Below the pieces are notes generated by a model that saw only the letters and a list, made by a program, of their open reading frames with translations, was not told where the DNA came from and did not search any database. From Cylindrotheca closterium (taxonomy: Eukaryota > Bacillariophyta > Bacillariophyceae > Bacillariales > Bacillariaceae), in the NCBI GenBank assembly GCA_933822405.4, contig CAKOGP040001803.1, positions 1-64,000 of the forward strand: a DNA stretch of 64,000 bases, in the 5' to 3' direction. Positions within the stretch are counted from its first letter, which is position 1. Each line of letters starts with the position of its first letter. Shown one piece after another: positions 29,013 to 40,090 of this stretch. The position numbers and the translations under genes are program-made.

Positions 29013-31187
29013 ATGGACCAACAATATGATTTAGCCAATGTGGAGCAGCTATCTGATGCTCAGGAAAAGGCACTTGCATTATTACCACTACCGAGTGTCG
29101 TTCTGAGCATCATTGGTTCATCTGTCATCATTTACGTGGCGATCAATTCCAGGAGGGAACAAAAGTGGACTCCCTATACGCGGTTGCTCATTATGATGAG
29201 TGCAGCCGATATATTATTCAGTAGTACAATAGGCGTGGGTGGATTCTTGCGTCCAAGTGAGACCAGCCCGAGAGCTTGGGCCTTTGGCTCTTCGGCTACC
29301 TGTAGTGCAATCGGGTTCTTGAATCAAATTGCCACGAGTGCAGTGCTGTACAATGCCATGCTCAGCTGCTACTTCCTCCTTACGGCGAGGTTTAACTTTC
29401 GAAACTCCTACATTGCCAAGAATGTGGAACCTTGGATGCACTTTGTCTCCATTGGTTACCCACTGTTAACCGCAACCATTGGTGCCGCCGCTGGAGAGTA
29501 CGGAGAAATGACAGTCAACGGACTCGTATGCTGGCTTGTCAAATTCCCAACCAACTGTGGCTACGGTGAAGGAGAATCCGGAGAAGAGTGCTTGTCCAAG
29601 TTTATTGGATGGGTGTTTTACGGCCTTCCAGTCCTCGTTACCTTTGCTTCTATCATTACCAACTCGCTCATCTTGGTGCTCTTTGTGCAAAAGCAAGCAT
29701 TGCCGGCACCCAGCAACTACAGCAAGAGGGCCCCCTCCATGGCTCAAACTGAACGAGATCAGAACAAACGACTCCGTCTGGTCCGGACTCAAGCTATTCT
29801 CTTTCTGGCATCCTTTACAGTTTGCATCTTTTGGACTGGTGTCTTGAACTCTGTGGAAAGCACGGCAGCCTCCAAGGAAGAAGAACTGGCTCTGATGTGC
29901 CGATGGTTTCCAATCTCGGTAATACAGGCCATCTTTATGCCCCTCCAAGGGTTCCTGAACATGTTTGTCTATCTTCGACCCAAGTACCTCAAGACCCGAA
30001 AAGAATATCCCTATGAATCCAAGTTTTGGTCTTTCAAGAGATCGGTCTTTGGACAAGAAATCAAGCCAACAAGAAGCAATATTGCAACTCATCTCATGAC
30101 ACCTATACAGGATGCCAAAGTGGAGAGAGTTGCCATGAAGAAGAAAATGTCGGATAAGCAAAAGAATGCCATGGTTGGAGCATTTGATAGCAATGAAGTT
30201 GAATTCTATGATGATAATGATTACAATAACGCCGTCATCAAAGCCTCCCATGGACCAAGCTCCAAGAAACTGTCCTCAAAGAAGCTCGCAAAGTATACCG
30301 TGTCGGATATGACTGCCAGCGAAGGTGACTTTGATCATGTGATGGACGAAGATCAAGTAGACGATCGATGGGATACGGAAAAGACAGCCAAAAGACCAAT
30401 GACAACTCCGATAAAACGCAAGTTTCAATCGAGCATCATTGGGGGATCAAGTTTGGAAGTGATCAGTGAAAACTCCGAATGCAAGTTTGAACCCATCAGT
30501 ACCCCGCCCCTTCACTCGTTACCAGCTCCACCACCACCTCCCGCCCTCAGCCTCCAAAATATGGAAGGTCGATGGAACGCGGACTGCAAGAACAACAACA
30601 GCCAATCTAGGTCCCCCACGCCCTCACCGGTTGTGAGTTCTGATGATGAGTCATCAACCAGTGAAGAGGAGGAAGAGTCTAAGGATACTCCCATCATGGC
30701 ACCTTCGCGGCAACGCAGCGAAGAATTTTCTACGCCATCTGACAACGACTGTGAAGATTGTCCCATCCGGGCACCATCGCGGCACCTCAGTGACGACTCG
30801 CTCACTCAAGCAGGAGAAGATCCAGACAACTCAGAACCCATCGAGCCCCTCTATAATCCTTTGGCTAGCCCACTGCAAGTACTACAAGAAGTCAGCAACG
30901 ATGGTCCAATCCGAGCACCTGCACGTCACATGAGCAGTGAATCATTGCCTGGGATGGAGGAGGAAAGCTCCTCTTCGGATGAGGCACCTGCCTTTGTTGC
31001 GAATGGACCTACTTCATTGGATACTACGCCACCACCAGCATCTACTGTGAATAGCCCACTGGCGAGTACTAGACCAGCAGTGGATAGACAACAAGTTGTC
31101 GAAAGCCAAAGCCCGGTCATTCTTCCATCTCAAAGACCACGGCCGCGTTTGCGTGGACCAGCATTCTTTACGGCTACAAGACATTGA
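29013..31187 (+). CDS. Seven-TM receptor, cAMP-receptor-like class, copy 1
   Basis: 724 residues. Residues about 20-325 hold seven hydrophobic helices with GPCR-like features: PYTRLLIMMSAADILFS (loop 1/TM2), a TM3 Cys (ATCSAIGF), paired extracellular Cys in loop 2 (GLVCW...NCGYG...EECL), a basic loop 3 entering TM6 (RLRLVRTQAILFL) and TM7 reading PLQGFLNMFVYLRPKYL. That TM7 pattern is typical of cAMP-receptor-like/Git3-type receptors. The 370-residue tail is polar and acidic and repeats PI(R/M)AP(S/A)R..S three times (about 558, 582 and 630). Ligand and G protein unknown. Tandem paralogue at 32251. Confidence 0.82.
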   Translation: MDQQYDLANVEQLSDAQEKALALLPLPSVVLSIIGSSVIIYVAINSRREQKWTPYTRLLIMMSAADILFSSTIGVGGFLRPSETSPRAWAFGSSATCSAIGFLNQIATSAVLYNAMLSCYFLLTARFNFRNSYIAKNVEPWMHFVSIGYPLLTATIGAAAGEYGEMTVNGLVCWLVKFPTNCGYGEGESGEECLSKFIGWVFYGLPVLVTFASIITNSLILVLFVQKQALPAPSNYSKRAPSMAQTERDQNKRLRLVRTQAILFLASFTVCIFWTGVLNSVESTAASKEEELALMCRWFPISVIQAIFMPLQGFLNMFVYLRPKYLKTRKEYPYESKFWSFKRSVFGQEIKPTRSNIATHLMTPIQDAKVERVAMKKKMSDKQKNAMVGAFDSNEVEFYDDNDYNNAVIKASHGPSSKKLSSKKLAKYTVSDMTASEGDFDHVMDEDQVDDRWDTEKTAKRPMTTPIKRKFQSSIIGGSSLEVISENSECKFEPISTPPLHSLPAPPPPPALSLQNMEGRWNADCKNNNSQSRSPTPSPVVSSDDESSTSEEEEESKDTPIMAPSRQRSEEFSTPSDNDCEDCPIRAPSRHLSDDSLTQAGEDPDNSEPIEPLYNPLASPLQVLQEVSNDGPIRAPARHMSSESLPGMEEESSSSDEAPAFVANGPTSLDTTPPPASTVNSPLASTRPAVDRQQVVESQSPVILPSQRPRPRLRGPAFFTATRH

Positions 31188-32250
31188 TTGATGATCAAAT
31201 CTAATTTGGGTACGGCTGGTTGGTTGTCATATTTCTGGTGAAAATGGTGATACTTGCAATGGTGGCAACATCTTCGAAGTAGGCAAAGGATAGATCTCAT
31301 ACATTAAAAAAGTGTAAAATAATTCATAGTGAACAACACCTTTGATCCCTGCTTTGATCAAAGTTATTGGTCTCCAGACGAATAGGTAGTCTCTGAGGTG
31401 TCTTTCACTTTTAAGTTCAAACGAAATATTGGTGCACTAATGAATCATCGGAATCATCATGAGGCGTGTGTGAGGGAGGGGGGGGGGGCGAGTTGTTTGT
31501 GCCTTCCGAATCCTTTTGAGCATCGATGGAAATTCGAAGTCGAGCAGAGGATTGTTCGACGATATCCTTTTGTTGCCAAATTTTCAGCCCCAACGAGTAA
31601 ACGCCAAGATTGAAAATATCGTAAAATGGAGAGGAATCGTTGGCTTTGTCGCGAGGAATCAGCCAAGCAATGTATTCATAGAGTGCGTCTATAATCATCA
31701 GATGCTCCTATCTTGGCTCCACGACGAGTAAGTCCAATTGAAATATTGGTGAGACGAGAAGGTGGCATCATGATGAGGCGCGAATGTGATTCTATGACGG
31801 TAGGAGAACAAATTGCTGGTGTTCCAATCACAAGAGAGAAAGCCTATTTTAAAACAACAGAATGGGATATTCATCGACCGCGAACGAAGAGACTGAAAGA
31901 ACAGCAGTCGGGAATAACGGCTTCAAACAGTGAGTGGTGCTGGATGGTCATTGCCACCAACGCAGCAGCTGGCGGCTACAAAGCGGGGGCGGCGATTAGA
32001 ATATGTGACCAAGATTTTATCAATCGAACTAATCTATGCGGACTTCGAAGCAGTGACGAACCGCCATATATAGGAGACACGCAGGCGGCGCCCTCACCAG
32101 TTCATTTGGCGCCAGCGAACGGCACTTCGTGCTTGAATTCTTTCTTCGCAGTTTGATCAGAATGAGAAACGCAAGATTTTGCAGTGCCATCAAATTTATC
32201 AATGGCCTCTAATCCAACAGGAGTAACAGTTCCATTGCATTGTTTCTCTA
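31188..32250. other. Spacer between the receptor paralogues
   Basis: 1,063 bp. A minus-strand ORF (31417-31698, 93 codons) and a plus-strand ORF (31713-32156) lack recognisable domains; the first contains a run of Pro codons made by an 11-G tract at 31478-31488. I do not call either a gene. Confidence 0.4.
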
Positions 32251-34251
32251 ATGGCAAGCTACTATGATGGCTCAGGTGGTTACACTCACCTCTCTGATCT
32301 ACAAGAGCGAATTCTTGCATTGCTTCCAATACCGAGCTCATTCCTGAGTATCGCTTCCAGTTCTGTGATCATATACATGGTACTTCGATCAAAGGATCAA
32401 CGACAGTGGTCGCCCTACAAGAGATTGCTTCTGATGATGAGTATTTGTGACATCATGTTCAGCATGACTATTGGTGCTGCGGCCTTTCTTCGTCCAGAAG
32501 AATCCAGCAAACGCTTGTGGGCTTTTGGTACAGAAGCGACATGTAGTGCGGTTGGGTTCTTTCATCAGCTTTCAACCAGTGCAATCTGGTACAACGGTTC
32601 GCTGTCTACTTACTTCCTTCTTACCACCAGATTTGGAATGAAAAATGCTGATGTATCAAGATGCTTCGAACCCGTAATGCATGCGGTGTCAATTGGATTT
32701 CCACTCTTGACCGCAATCTTTGGTTCCGTGATTGGTTTGTGGGGAGAAATGCCAGTCAACGGTTTTCGATGCTACATGGTCGATCTCCCAAAAAACTGTG
32801 GTTCTCAGCCTGGACACAGTAGGGAAGAATGCATATCCGACCGACTGTTCATCATGTTCTATTACGTGCCTGTGATCCTAACATTTGTGGCACTGGTCGG
32901 GAACAATACAATCATATCACATTTTGTTTGGAAGCAAACAAATCCCAAAGCAGTACGTCAGAGAGCGACATCGTCTGCTGGTGGCTCCAGCGGAGGGAAT
33001 CATTCGTATCCTTCCGCTGGTGATTCATCCACTAACAGCGAATTGGATACAAGTGGCCGTCATTCCAAATCCACTAGAACATCGAAACAGGGATCCACGG
33101 AACGGCGGAAACAACAGACCGAGAGACAAAAGGAACAAAGACAACGACTCCGGCTGATCCGATCCCAGGCTTTTCTGTTTGTCGCATGCTATACAACAAG
33201 CTATATATGGCCCTTTGTGATCAATCAATTGAAGAAAGGAGCCAAAAGCGATGAGGAATTGATGGATCTTCTTTGCAAGTACTATCCATTAATGATTTGT
33301 GAGGCGATGTTGCTGCCTCTTCAGGGAATGTTCAACCTCTTTGTATTCATCCGACCGAAATGGCTCCGATCCCGTCATGATTTTCCAAAGGAGAATCTCA
33401 GGTGGGCTTTGAGAAGGTCAGTGTTTGGTGCCGAAATCAAGCCGACACAGAGGAAGAAAGAGTCTTCGAGGTGCGCCTCGAAGAATAGCTCGACGGGGAA
33501 GTGTAAGGTGAAATTCACTGATCCCTCCCAAACTGAAGACTATTCAGGTTCCTTCGCTGTTTCCTCTGTCGCAAAACCGCTGAGTAGTGCTGTTTCCTCA
33601 CTCAGCGGTAGCGGGTTGGAGCAGTCCGATGATGAAGGGCCACCGATCACTACTCCACTAAAAGCAAAGAAGAAAAAGTGGTTCAAACCAAGGAATCGAA
33701 AGCTTACGGAAGGCAGGAATAAAGCATTGGGAGGAAGCTTGCAAGTCATCAGTGAACTTTCAGTTTCTCAGTTTCAATCCATCACAGATATGGATGATGA
33801 TGCCTTTCGTATGATCGATGACGACCACAGTGAGATTGATGATTCTGACCATGATGAAGACGATGACGATGTTAACACGCGCAATTCAGAACCAGAAAAC
33901 TCAGAATTGCAAGATTCACCAGATCTTTCAAGTCGATGGAGTGCCCACATGTCCCAGGGGAGCTCGGCGAGGGGACATTGGTCAGCGAGTCCTCGACATC
34001 AAGTAGAGTTGGCAATGCCAAGGAGAATGAGCAGCAATCATGACAATATGATGGTAGGTGATATAAACAGCAGTTCTGAAAGTGACGGCTCGGATTGGGG
34101 TGGTGATGACAGTAGCAGCGAGGGAAGCAGTATCGCTTCAAACTTGGTCCAAAGTCCCCTGTCTCCGGTCGAACGATCGCCTGATGCTCCCATCCGGAAA
34201 CCTGTTCGTCGAATGAGTCCGGTGCCTTTCCGGAACAAATGGAGCGCTTAG
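32251..34251 (+). CDS. Seven-TM receptor, cAMP-receptor-like class, copy 2
   Basis: 666 residues, collinear with the gene at 29013. Shared landmarks are LPIPSSFLSIASSSVIIY (TM1), PYKRLLLMMSICDIMFS, ATCSAVGFFHQLSTSA (TM3), RLRLIRSQAFLFVACY (TM6) and PLQGMFNLFVFIRPKWL (TM7). Loop 3 is much longer here (Ser/Gly-rich, about residues 225-290, with basic RRKQQTERQKEQRQR). After TM7 both share RRSVFGxEIKPT, and further on the phrase SLxVISExS. The acidic tail ends PIRKPVRRMSPVP (about 646), the same motif found three times in copy 1. Role inferred: G-protein or kinase-coupled sensing. Confidence 0.82.
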   Translation: MASYYDGSGGYTHLSDLQERILALLPIPSSFLSIASSSVIIYMVLRSKDQRQWSPYKRLLLMMSICDIMFSMTIGAAAFLRPEESSKRLWAFGTEATCSAVGFFHQLSTSAIWYNGSLSTYFLLTTRFGMKNADVSRCFEPVMHAVSIGFPLLTAIFGSVIGLWGEMPVNGFRCYMVDLPKNCGSQPGHSREECISDRLFIMFYYVPVILTFVALVGNNTIISHFVWKQTNPKAVRQRATSSAGGSSGGNHSYPSAGDSSTNSELDTSGRHSKSTRTSKQGSTERRKQQTERQKEQRQRLRLIRSQAFLFVACYTTSYIWPFVINQLKKGAKSDEELMDLLCKYYPLMICEAMLLPLQGMFNLFVFIRPKWLRSRHDFPKENLRWALRRSVFGAEIKPTQRKKESSRCASKNSSTGKCKVKFTDPSQTEDYSGSFAVSSVAKPLSSAVSSLSGSGLEQSDDEGPPITTPLKAKKKKWFKPRNRKLTEGRNKALGGSLQVISELSVSQFQSITDMDDDAFRMIDDDHSEIDDSDHDEDDDDVNTRNSEPENSELQDSPDLSSRWSAHMSQGSSARGHWSASPRHQVELAMPRRMSSNHDNMMVGDINSSSESDGSDWGGDDSSSEGSSIASNLVQSPLSPVERSPDAPIRKPVRRMSPVPFRNKWSA

Positions 34252-34666
34252 GAAGAAAAGGGAGGGGCAGTCCTTTAGTCTGACGGGGTCCGACCAATCG
34301 GATATAAAGGTTATAATGTATACTCTTAATTTTGTTCCCAGGTATGATCGTTATAGATTCCGAGGTGCTTGGTGCTCACCGGTGCCCTCCACATCACTCT
34401 TAACATGATGCTCGTCACAGTTTTTGGAGTGCTTAATGCTCATGTTTACTCTCTTTCGTCATCAGTGGTGTTTGCAGTTATGATTGTGACAGATTTTGGG
34501 GTGCTTCGCGCCCACCACACTCTTTATCCATAGACCCACTGCTCCCTTCACTTCGAATCAAACAACTTCATCAAGTTCCATTGCCATCCACCAAAAGACC
34601 AAAGAATTTTCATGACGGGAACGATTGAATTGCTCTAGTAGTAATATAATTATTTCCATTTAGCTT
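34252..34666. other. Convergent spacer with degenerate repeats
   Basis: 415 bp. Phrases built on 'ttttgg(a/g)gtgctt' followed by 'gctca'/'gccca' recur at about 34358, 34424 and 34496. No gene seen. Confidence 0.4.
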
Positions 34667-35546
34667 TTAATCACTTTGCTGCCGTTCCAACTCTTCCAAG
34701 TGAACATAAGTGCTGCCCACTGGCAAGAACTCCAGTAAATGCTCCTTGGCTCGTAGATGAATCTCTGTCGATTTTGCCTTGATGGATTCCAACTCATTGG
34801 CATCCAAGTTGGCAACAAAGGCAGCAGGGTTGCCGCCCCACTTTTGTCCGGAAGGAATGCGGGCATAGGGAGGAACGACAGTTCCTGGCTCCAACATGAC
34901 ATTGGATTCAATCAAACTGCCCTCCATGATGGTGCACTTTTCGCCAATGACCACTAGATCATCGACACGGCACGACTTTAGGACGGATCCAGCACCAACA
35001 GTAACGTAGTGACCAATGTGACAGACGGGAGGAAATCCAGTCTTGAGGGATCCGTTCTTTCCCAAGGTGGAAACGACGGATCCCTCCCCAACGCTAGAGT
35101 TGAATCCAATGGTGATTGGATGCGACGAATCAGCCCGGACGACAGCACCGTACCAGACACTGGATTGATCCCAGTTGGTAACTTCACCAATTACAGAAGC
35201 GGATGGGGCAATAAAGGTGTCGTTGGTGACGAATGGTGATAGACCGAGGAAGGTCATCTTCGGTCGGTGTCGAGAGACAAGCTGGAGGTTGAAAGGAAGG
35301 ACCGGGTGGAAGGGAAATAGAAATAGAAGGAGGCAATTGAACCGAGCCAATGAAAAAGATCCACAGACAAAAGATTGTGATTAGAAAGAAAATAAATGGT
35401 CAGTTCCAATATCCAAAAGAAAGCCAAAACAAGCATGCATCCAGCGCAATCATCAGTCTCACCTCTGTTCCACCTTGTTCCTTCAATGCAGCACCGGCTT
35501 CTCGGAATCCCCGACCAACGGCAGCTTTTAGAAATTTGCCAGACAT
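34667..35546 (-). CDS. Gamma-carbonic-anhydrase-like protein (zinc ligands absent), two exons
   Basis: Join on the minus strand: 35546-35463 and 35281-34667; intron 35462-35282 (181 bp, GTGAGA...polypyrimidine...CAG); 232 residues. Exon 1 gives MSGKFLKAAVGRGFREAGAAL, like the start of mitochondrial gamma-CAs; exon 2 begins LVSRHRPKM (the family's 'LSRHR'). A left-handed beta-helix follows (FIAPSASVIGEV, SSVWYGAVVRAD) and ends with GGNPAAFVANL, typical of complex I gamma-CA/CAL subunits. The three zinc His are replaced: SVVS for 'SVVH', and GAGSVLKSC for 'GHSAVLHGC'. So it is probably a structural CAL-type subunit of mitochondrial complex I, without carbonic anhydrase activity; inference. Confidence 0.8.
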
Positions 35547-35552
35547 TGTGTA

Positions 35553-35855
35553 TTATTGACTTTTCTTGTAGCGTAAAAGAAAAGAGTAGGGCGATTCAAA
35601 TTCAGCCAAAGGAAAAGGATCTACTTGACAGAAATTGACAGGCTTGTCTCTTTGGCAGATAGGACAAGCACAACAGCAACGTTCCAGGAACAGAGATTGC
35701 CGAGGAGATGCTGCAGTTGCTGGTTTGGCTGTCGGAATATTCGTATGTAGATCGGCTACCACTGCTGGAAATGGACTGACGATGGGTTGGCCGGTCGACG
35801 GCAGGACTTTGAAATGGTTGACATTGGGTCGAACGATTCGAGTCGTTCGGAACAT
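35553..35855 (-). CDS. Possible small Cys-rich protein, doubtful
   Basis: 100 codons from the ATG at 35855, ending 6 bp before the start of the gamma-CA-like gene on the same strand. It has a Cys cluster CCCACPIC and a further Cys, otherwise no known features. Its place suggests it could be an upstream ORF or exon in that gene's leader rather than an independent gene. An overlapping plus-strand ORF looks less protein-like. Confidence 0.25.
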   Translation of the reverse strand: MFRTTRIVRPNVNHFKVLPSTGQPIVSPFPAVVADLHTNIPTAKPATAASPRQSLFLERCCCACPICQRDKPVNFCQVDPFPLAEFESPYSFLLRYKKSQ

Positions 35856-36146
35856 GTGGATCACTTCGTGCACATATCCGCCATGCGATGCCAACGCGGG
35901 CAAATCACTTTTCGATTAAGACCGACAGAAACAAGAAGTTTCCGCGTTTGAAGTCCTTCCGAAGATCTAAGAGTGACACTTACTTCCACGAATAAGGGCT
36001 AACGAGAGAAAGAGAGATTCCTTGAAGAAGTAACACGGAGCAGAAGTAGAAGAAGCAAAGCAAGAGACAACGATATTTGGAATCCATCAAGAATCCAAAC
36101 AGAAAAAAGAAGCAGCCCCGCCAAAAATATCCATCCGAGATCAATC

Positions 36147-38401
36147 ATGCCACAACTCAAGAGGTCCATTGGCGATTACGATGGGGACAACGAAGCTCAT
36201 GACAAGCTCCATGCGTCTGCTGATTTCAACGGACCAGTGGAAGAACGCTACTGCACAGATCTCCTATGGTTGATCTTGTTGTGCCTTTGCTGGGCTGCCA
36301 TGACAGCAGTGGGAAGTTACGCCGTCTACAATGGCGATTATCGATTGGTCTTGTATCCTCTTGATTACGATGGGAACGTATGTGGGGCGGATCTCAATGA
36401 TCGGGATATGACCGAGTGAGTGAAGATACTATTCACAAGATGTGAATCTTCGACAAAAGCTTTTTCTAACTTTCTTTCGTTTCTTTCATTCATAGATATC
36501 CTTTCTTGTATTATACCAACGCTGTTGGGGGTGTCTGTGTCAAGGAATGCCCATCGCTAGTAGGAAGAACAGCTGATAATGCTACAGATCTTTACACGTT
36601 GGTCACCTACACTGGTGTCTATCAGTCGACCACTGGTTTGGCCACGGTTTCAGCCGACATAGTCCAAGTAGCCGACTACAGCTACACACTCAACCGAACA
36701 GGTGATGATTCCAATAGCACCAGTCTTTCTGTAACTTTGATCGATACCAACAACTTTCAATGTACCGAAGACTTGTGCATTGGTGACTCGTTGGAAGCCT
36801 CATGGAAGACGACTGGAATCAATCGAGGGTTTGGATTTGCCTACTATCTGGGAGATTCCTTTCCACTCTTTCAACGTTGCTTCTTGACGTCCGAAGCTCG
36901 CGATCAGATTGCCAATTTGACAAATGCGGCAGGTGATGCAGATGACTTGTTTGAAGATGTCATGTCGAAGAGCAGCGACTTGGAGGGAACCACGGACTTT
37001 ATTTCCAACCTGTACGGTGACTTGTGGACCACACGACTGTACATTCTAGGATTTGGGTTTGGTGCTAGTTTGGTCATTTCCTTGTGCTACATGGTGCTCT
37101 TGAGGATTCCTTGGCTACTTTCGGGGCTCATTTGGCTGTCCATTTTTTTGATGATTGCCATGTTTGCATTTGCAGGGTGGTTTGCTGTAGGGAAGGCCGA
37201 CGAGTGGGAGGCCGAAAATCCACCAGTAGTTGGAGAGGATCAAGTCACTGGCACCAGAATCGTTGGCTATGTCTTGTATGGTATTGCTGCTTTCTTGTTT
37301 CTGCTGGCCATTTGCATGCGGAAACAGATTCAATTGGCTGTCATGTGTGTCAAAAAGGCAGGGGCGGCTGTCAACGATATGGTATTCATCTTTGCAATTC
37401 CAATCTTGCAAGGAATCGGATTCCTGGCCTTCACCGCTGTGTGGGCCTGGTACGGCAGCCATCTTGCCAGTTTGGGAACCATTACCCTGGAAACCATGGA
37501 TGTTCCATTGACCGACTATGCAGTGCCCGTTCGCTCGTACGAGTACAGTAAAGACATTCGACAGCTGGGATGGTTCTTGCTCTTTTGCTTTTTCTGGACG
37601 GCCAGTTTCATTCTTGCTATTGGTGAAATGGTCATTGCTGTGGCGGTCTCCAAGTGGTACTTTACGGCGGAACGACGGCTCATTACTCAACATTTGCCCT
37701 TTTCGGCGCTTTGGACGACGATCGTTTACCATTTGGGCACATGTGCCTTTGGATCTCTGATTATTGCCATTATCAAGATGTTGCGAGCCATTTTGACATA
37801 CATCAAGAAACAAATTTCGGAAATGTCCAACGAAAAAGTTGCAAACTGTCTGCTTTGCTGTTGTTCGTGCTGCCTTTGCTGCCTTGAGAAGTGTGTTGAA
37901 TTTATCAATGAAAATGCCTACATTCAGGTGAGTCGTTGAATGGAAATCAAAAATCAGCGACTAGATCAAACGAGTGCTCATTAATCCTTTCTCTTATCTA
38001 TTTTACAGTGTGCCATCTTTGGTACTCCATTTTGTGAATCAGGCCGCAAAGCCTTTTACCTCATTTTGCGCAATGCCGCCCGAATTGGTGCCGTTTCATA
38101 TGTTTCGGCGGCTGTTTTGATTGTTGGAAAGCTCTTCATTGCCGCATTGACTACATTCTTGGCATATTATTCGCTGACCGAGCATCTCGAATTGGAAGTT
38201 TGGAGTTTCGCAGGCCCAGTTGCAATGATCTTCATTATCAGCTATTTCATGGCAGACATGTTTATGGATGTATTTGATATCAGTATTCTCTGTGTCTTGC
38301 ATTGCTTCATTGCCGACGAAGAAATGTTTGACGGCCAGGCACGCTATGCCGATGGCAATCTCAAGGAATTTGTGGACAAGCATGGTGGCATGGAAGGATG
38401 A
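36147..38401 (+). CDS. Choline transporter-like protein (SLC44/CTL family), three exons
   Basis: Join 36147-36415, 36496-37927, 38009-38401; introns of 80 and 81 bp (GTGAG...TAG, GTGAG...CAG); 697 residues. Splicing restores continuous family motifs at both joins: DMTE-YPFLYYTN and NAYIQ-CAIFGTPFCESG. The first TM helix lies at about residue 35, followed by a large extracellular loop with conserved Cys (GGVCVKECPSL, FQCTEDLCIG) and N-glycosylation sequons. A cluster of TM helices follows, with the family's NAYIxxAIFG and FCxSGRKAFxLILRN signature near the C-terminus. CTL proteins move choline or related compounds across plasma or organelle membranes. The stop lies 63 bp from the convergent MFS gene. 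Confidence 0.9.
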
Positions 38402-38464
38402 GATTCCTTCTTTGTAGTAGACAGTAATTCGTGTGCTAAAATGTTGACGTATATTGTGCCATTG

Positions 38465-40009
38465 TCATACCAAAGGATTCATTTCCGAGGCCTTGGCGTT
38501 CTTGTCATCTGGTGCTTGTGAAATAGACAAACTTTGCTGGATCGTCATCCCCATCCCAATCCAGAAACCAGCACAAATCGTCCAAAATAGACTGGAAAGG
38601 AAAAACAGATTGTTAGCAAGAGTACGAGCCTTTTCTGCTGGTGGCTCGTCTGCTTCGTCACCGCCCAACATGTTGCTAGTCAAGTATCCAACCAAAGGTG
38701 CACCAAACAATGCCCCGGATGCTTTCTCCAAGACGATCCACATGGCAATAATTTGGGCTCGTTCGCTACTATTGCGAGTCAAATCGGCGCAGATTGGTCG
38801 CAGGGCAGCCGATGGAGTCCAAGTGGCCCATAGACTGAACAAGTTGATCCACAAAAGGCCTGCTCTGTAAGACTTTGCGAACAGGAACAATCCATAAAGA
38901 GGAATTCCTCCCACTACTGAAATAAAGGCAACGAATATGCGCCCTTTGGAAGCCGCTCTTGCGGCTGCATAGTCTCCCAGGACACCTCCGAGCCACGCCC
39001 CTATGGTAGCTGTCAATCCCGAAGTGAATTGAATGGACACAATCTCTTCTTTGGTAAATCCACGCCAGTCATTTAGGAGTAGCAAGAAAGACATCATGTC
39101 CCATGGTGTTCCTCCAAAGACACCCTGTGCGACCATGCAGGAAAATGCTGGCAAACGGAGAATGCGGCGCACAATCTGGCGCAAGCTAAGTTTAGGTTCA
39201 TCTTGTTTTGTTGGGGAGAAGGGTCGGCTTGGATCAGAAGAAGATTTATTCTTCAAAATAGTAGATGGATTCAACACCTTGTAGGCAACCATTGCCATGA
39301 CAATTGAAAACGATCCCAACAACCAGTAGGAATATTGCCAATGATCTTCCCAATACACAACTGAAGCGGAACTTAAGCTGCCTGCAAGTTTCTCACATAA
39401 TCCCATCCAGCCAAAGGCCCGTCCTCGCATGGAAACGGAAACAAGCTCCACCAAAAGTGTTTGACTCAGCGGCAAAATGGATCCCAGCATCACCCCATTG
39501 GTGGATCTCAGGATTGCCTGCCCAATAGTGGAAGAGCTCCAAACTGCAATGCCAATTGTAGCGACACCCCACGAAGCACAGGCTCCTGCCAATATGACAT
39601 GAACATATGCTATACCGTACTTGTGCATCAAATATCCCCACAGTGGTAGGCTCAGAGCATATGACAGATTGGAAAATAAGGAGAAATAGCCAAGCGTCTT
39701 GACATCCAGGTGAAGCGTCTTTTCCAATACAGGAAAGGATGACGCCAACAATTGCTTATCCGCATTATCCAAGGAAGCAATCACCACAAGAATGAGAATG
39801 GGCAGCGTACATAATGCTACCTGGTTGCTAATCAAGGATCGCAATGACAATGCTGAGTGTGATGTTGCTGTCGTTTCAGACTCTTCTTGATTGGTGGAAT
39901 TCTTGGAAGCCGACAAGGTGGTGGTGGTTTGTGGTGCTGTTCGAACGATAATTGGCGATGGTCGATGTCGGAGCCCCTCATCAAGCCTTGGATCCGCGTT
40001 TTTCATCAT
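38465..40009 (-). CDS. Major facilitator superfamily transporter
   Basis: 514 residues, intronless, two adjacent ATGs. After a polar 60-residue leader there are about 12 hydrophobic helices. Family markers include LPLWGYLMHKYG (loop 2-3, the MFS 'GxxxD/R' region), RSTNGVMLGSILPLSQTLLVE, RGRAFGWMG after TM4-5, and in the second half GAWLGGVLGDYAAARA, the repeat of the loop motif. The overall pattern is like spinster/organic-anion-type MFS proteins; the substrate cannot be assigned. Its start is 81 bp from the left 5S rRNA gene, which is transcribed the other way. Confidence 0.82.
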   Translation of the reverse strand: MMKNADPRLDEGLRHRPSPIIVRTAPQTTTTLSASKNSTNQEESETTATSHSALSLRSLISNQVALCTLPILILVVIASLDNADKQLLASSFPVLEKTLHLDVKTLGYFSLFSNLSYALSLPLWGYLMHKYGIAYVHVILAGACASWGVATIGIAVWSSSTIGQAILRSTNGVMLGSILPLSQTLLVELVSVSMRGRAFGWMGLCEKLAGSLSSASVVYWEDHWQYSYWLLGSFSIVMAMVAYKVLNPSTILKNKSSSDPSRPFSPTKQDEPKLSLRQIVRRILRLPAFSCMVAQGVFGGTPWDMMSFLLLLNDWRGFTKEEIVSIQFTSGLTATIGAWLGGVLGDYAAARAASKGRIFVAFISVVGGIPLYGLFLFAKSYRAGLLWINLFSLWATWTPSAALRPICADLTRNSSERAQIIAMWIVLEKASGALFGAPLVGYLTSNMLGGDEADEPPAEKARTLANNLFFLSSLFWTICAGFWIGMGMTIQQSLSISQAPDDKNAKASEMNPLV

Positions 40010-40090
40010 GGCAAAAGTGTGGGTACAGTATTAAAAATTGAAATTGAAAATAGTTTTTAGTTTGTAAATTTTGTATCTGCTTTCAGCGTT

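Noticed and set aside
31417..32156. Possible small genes between the receptors (93-codon minus ORF, 147-codon plus ORF)
   Set aside because: No domain; one depends on an 11-G tract giving poly-Pro, and the other has biased, unstructured composition.
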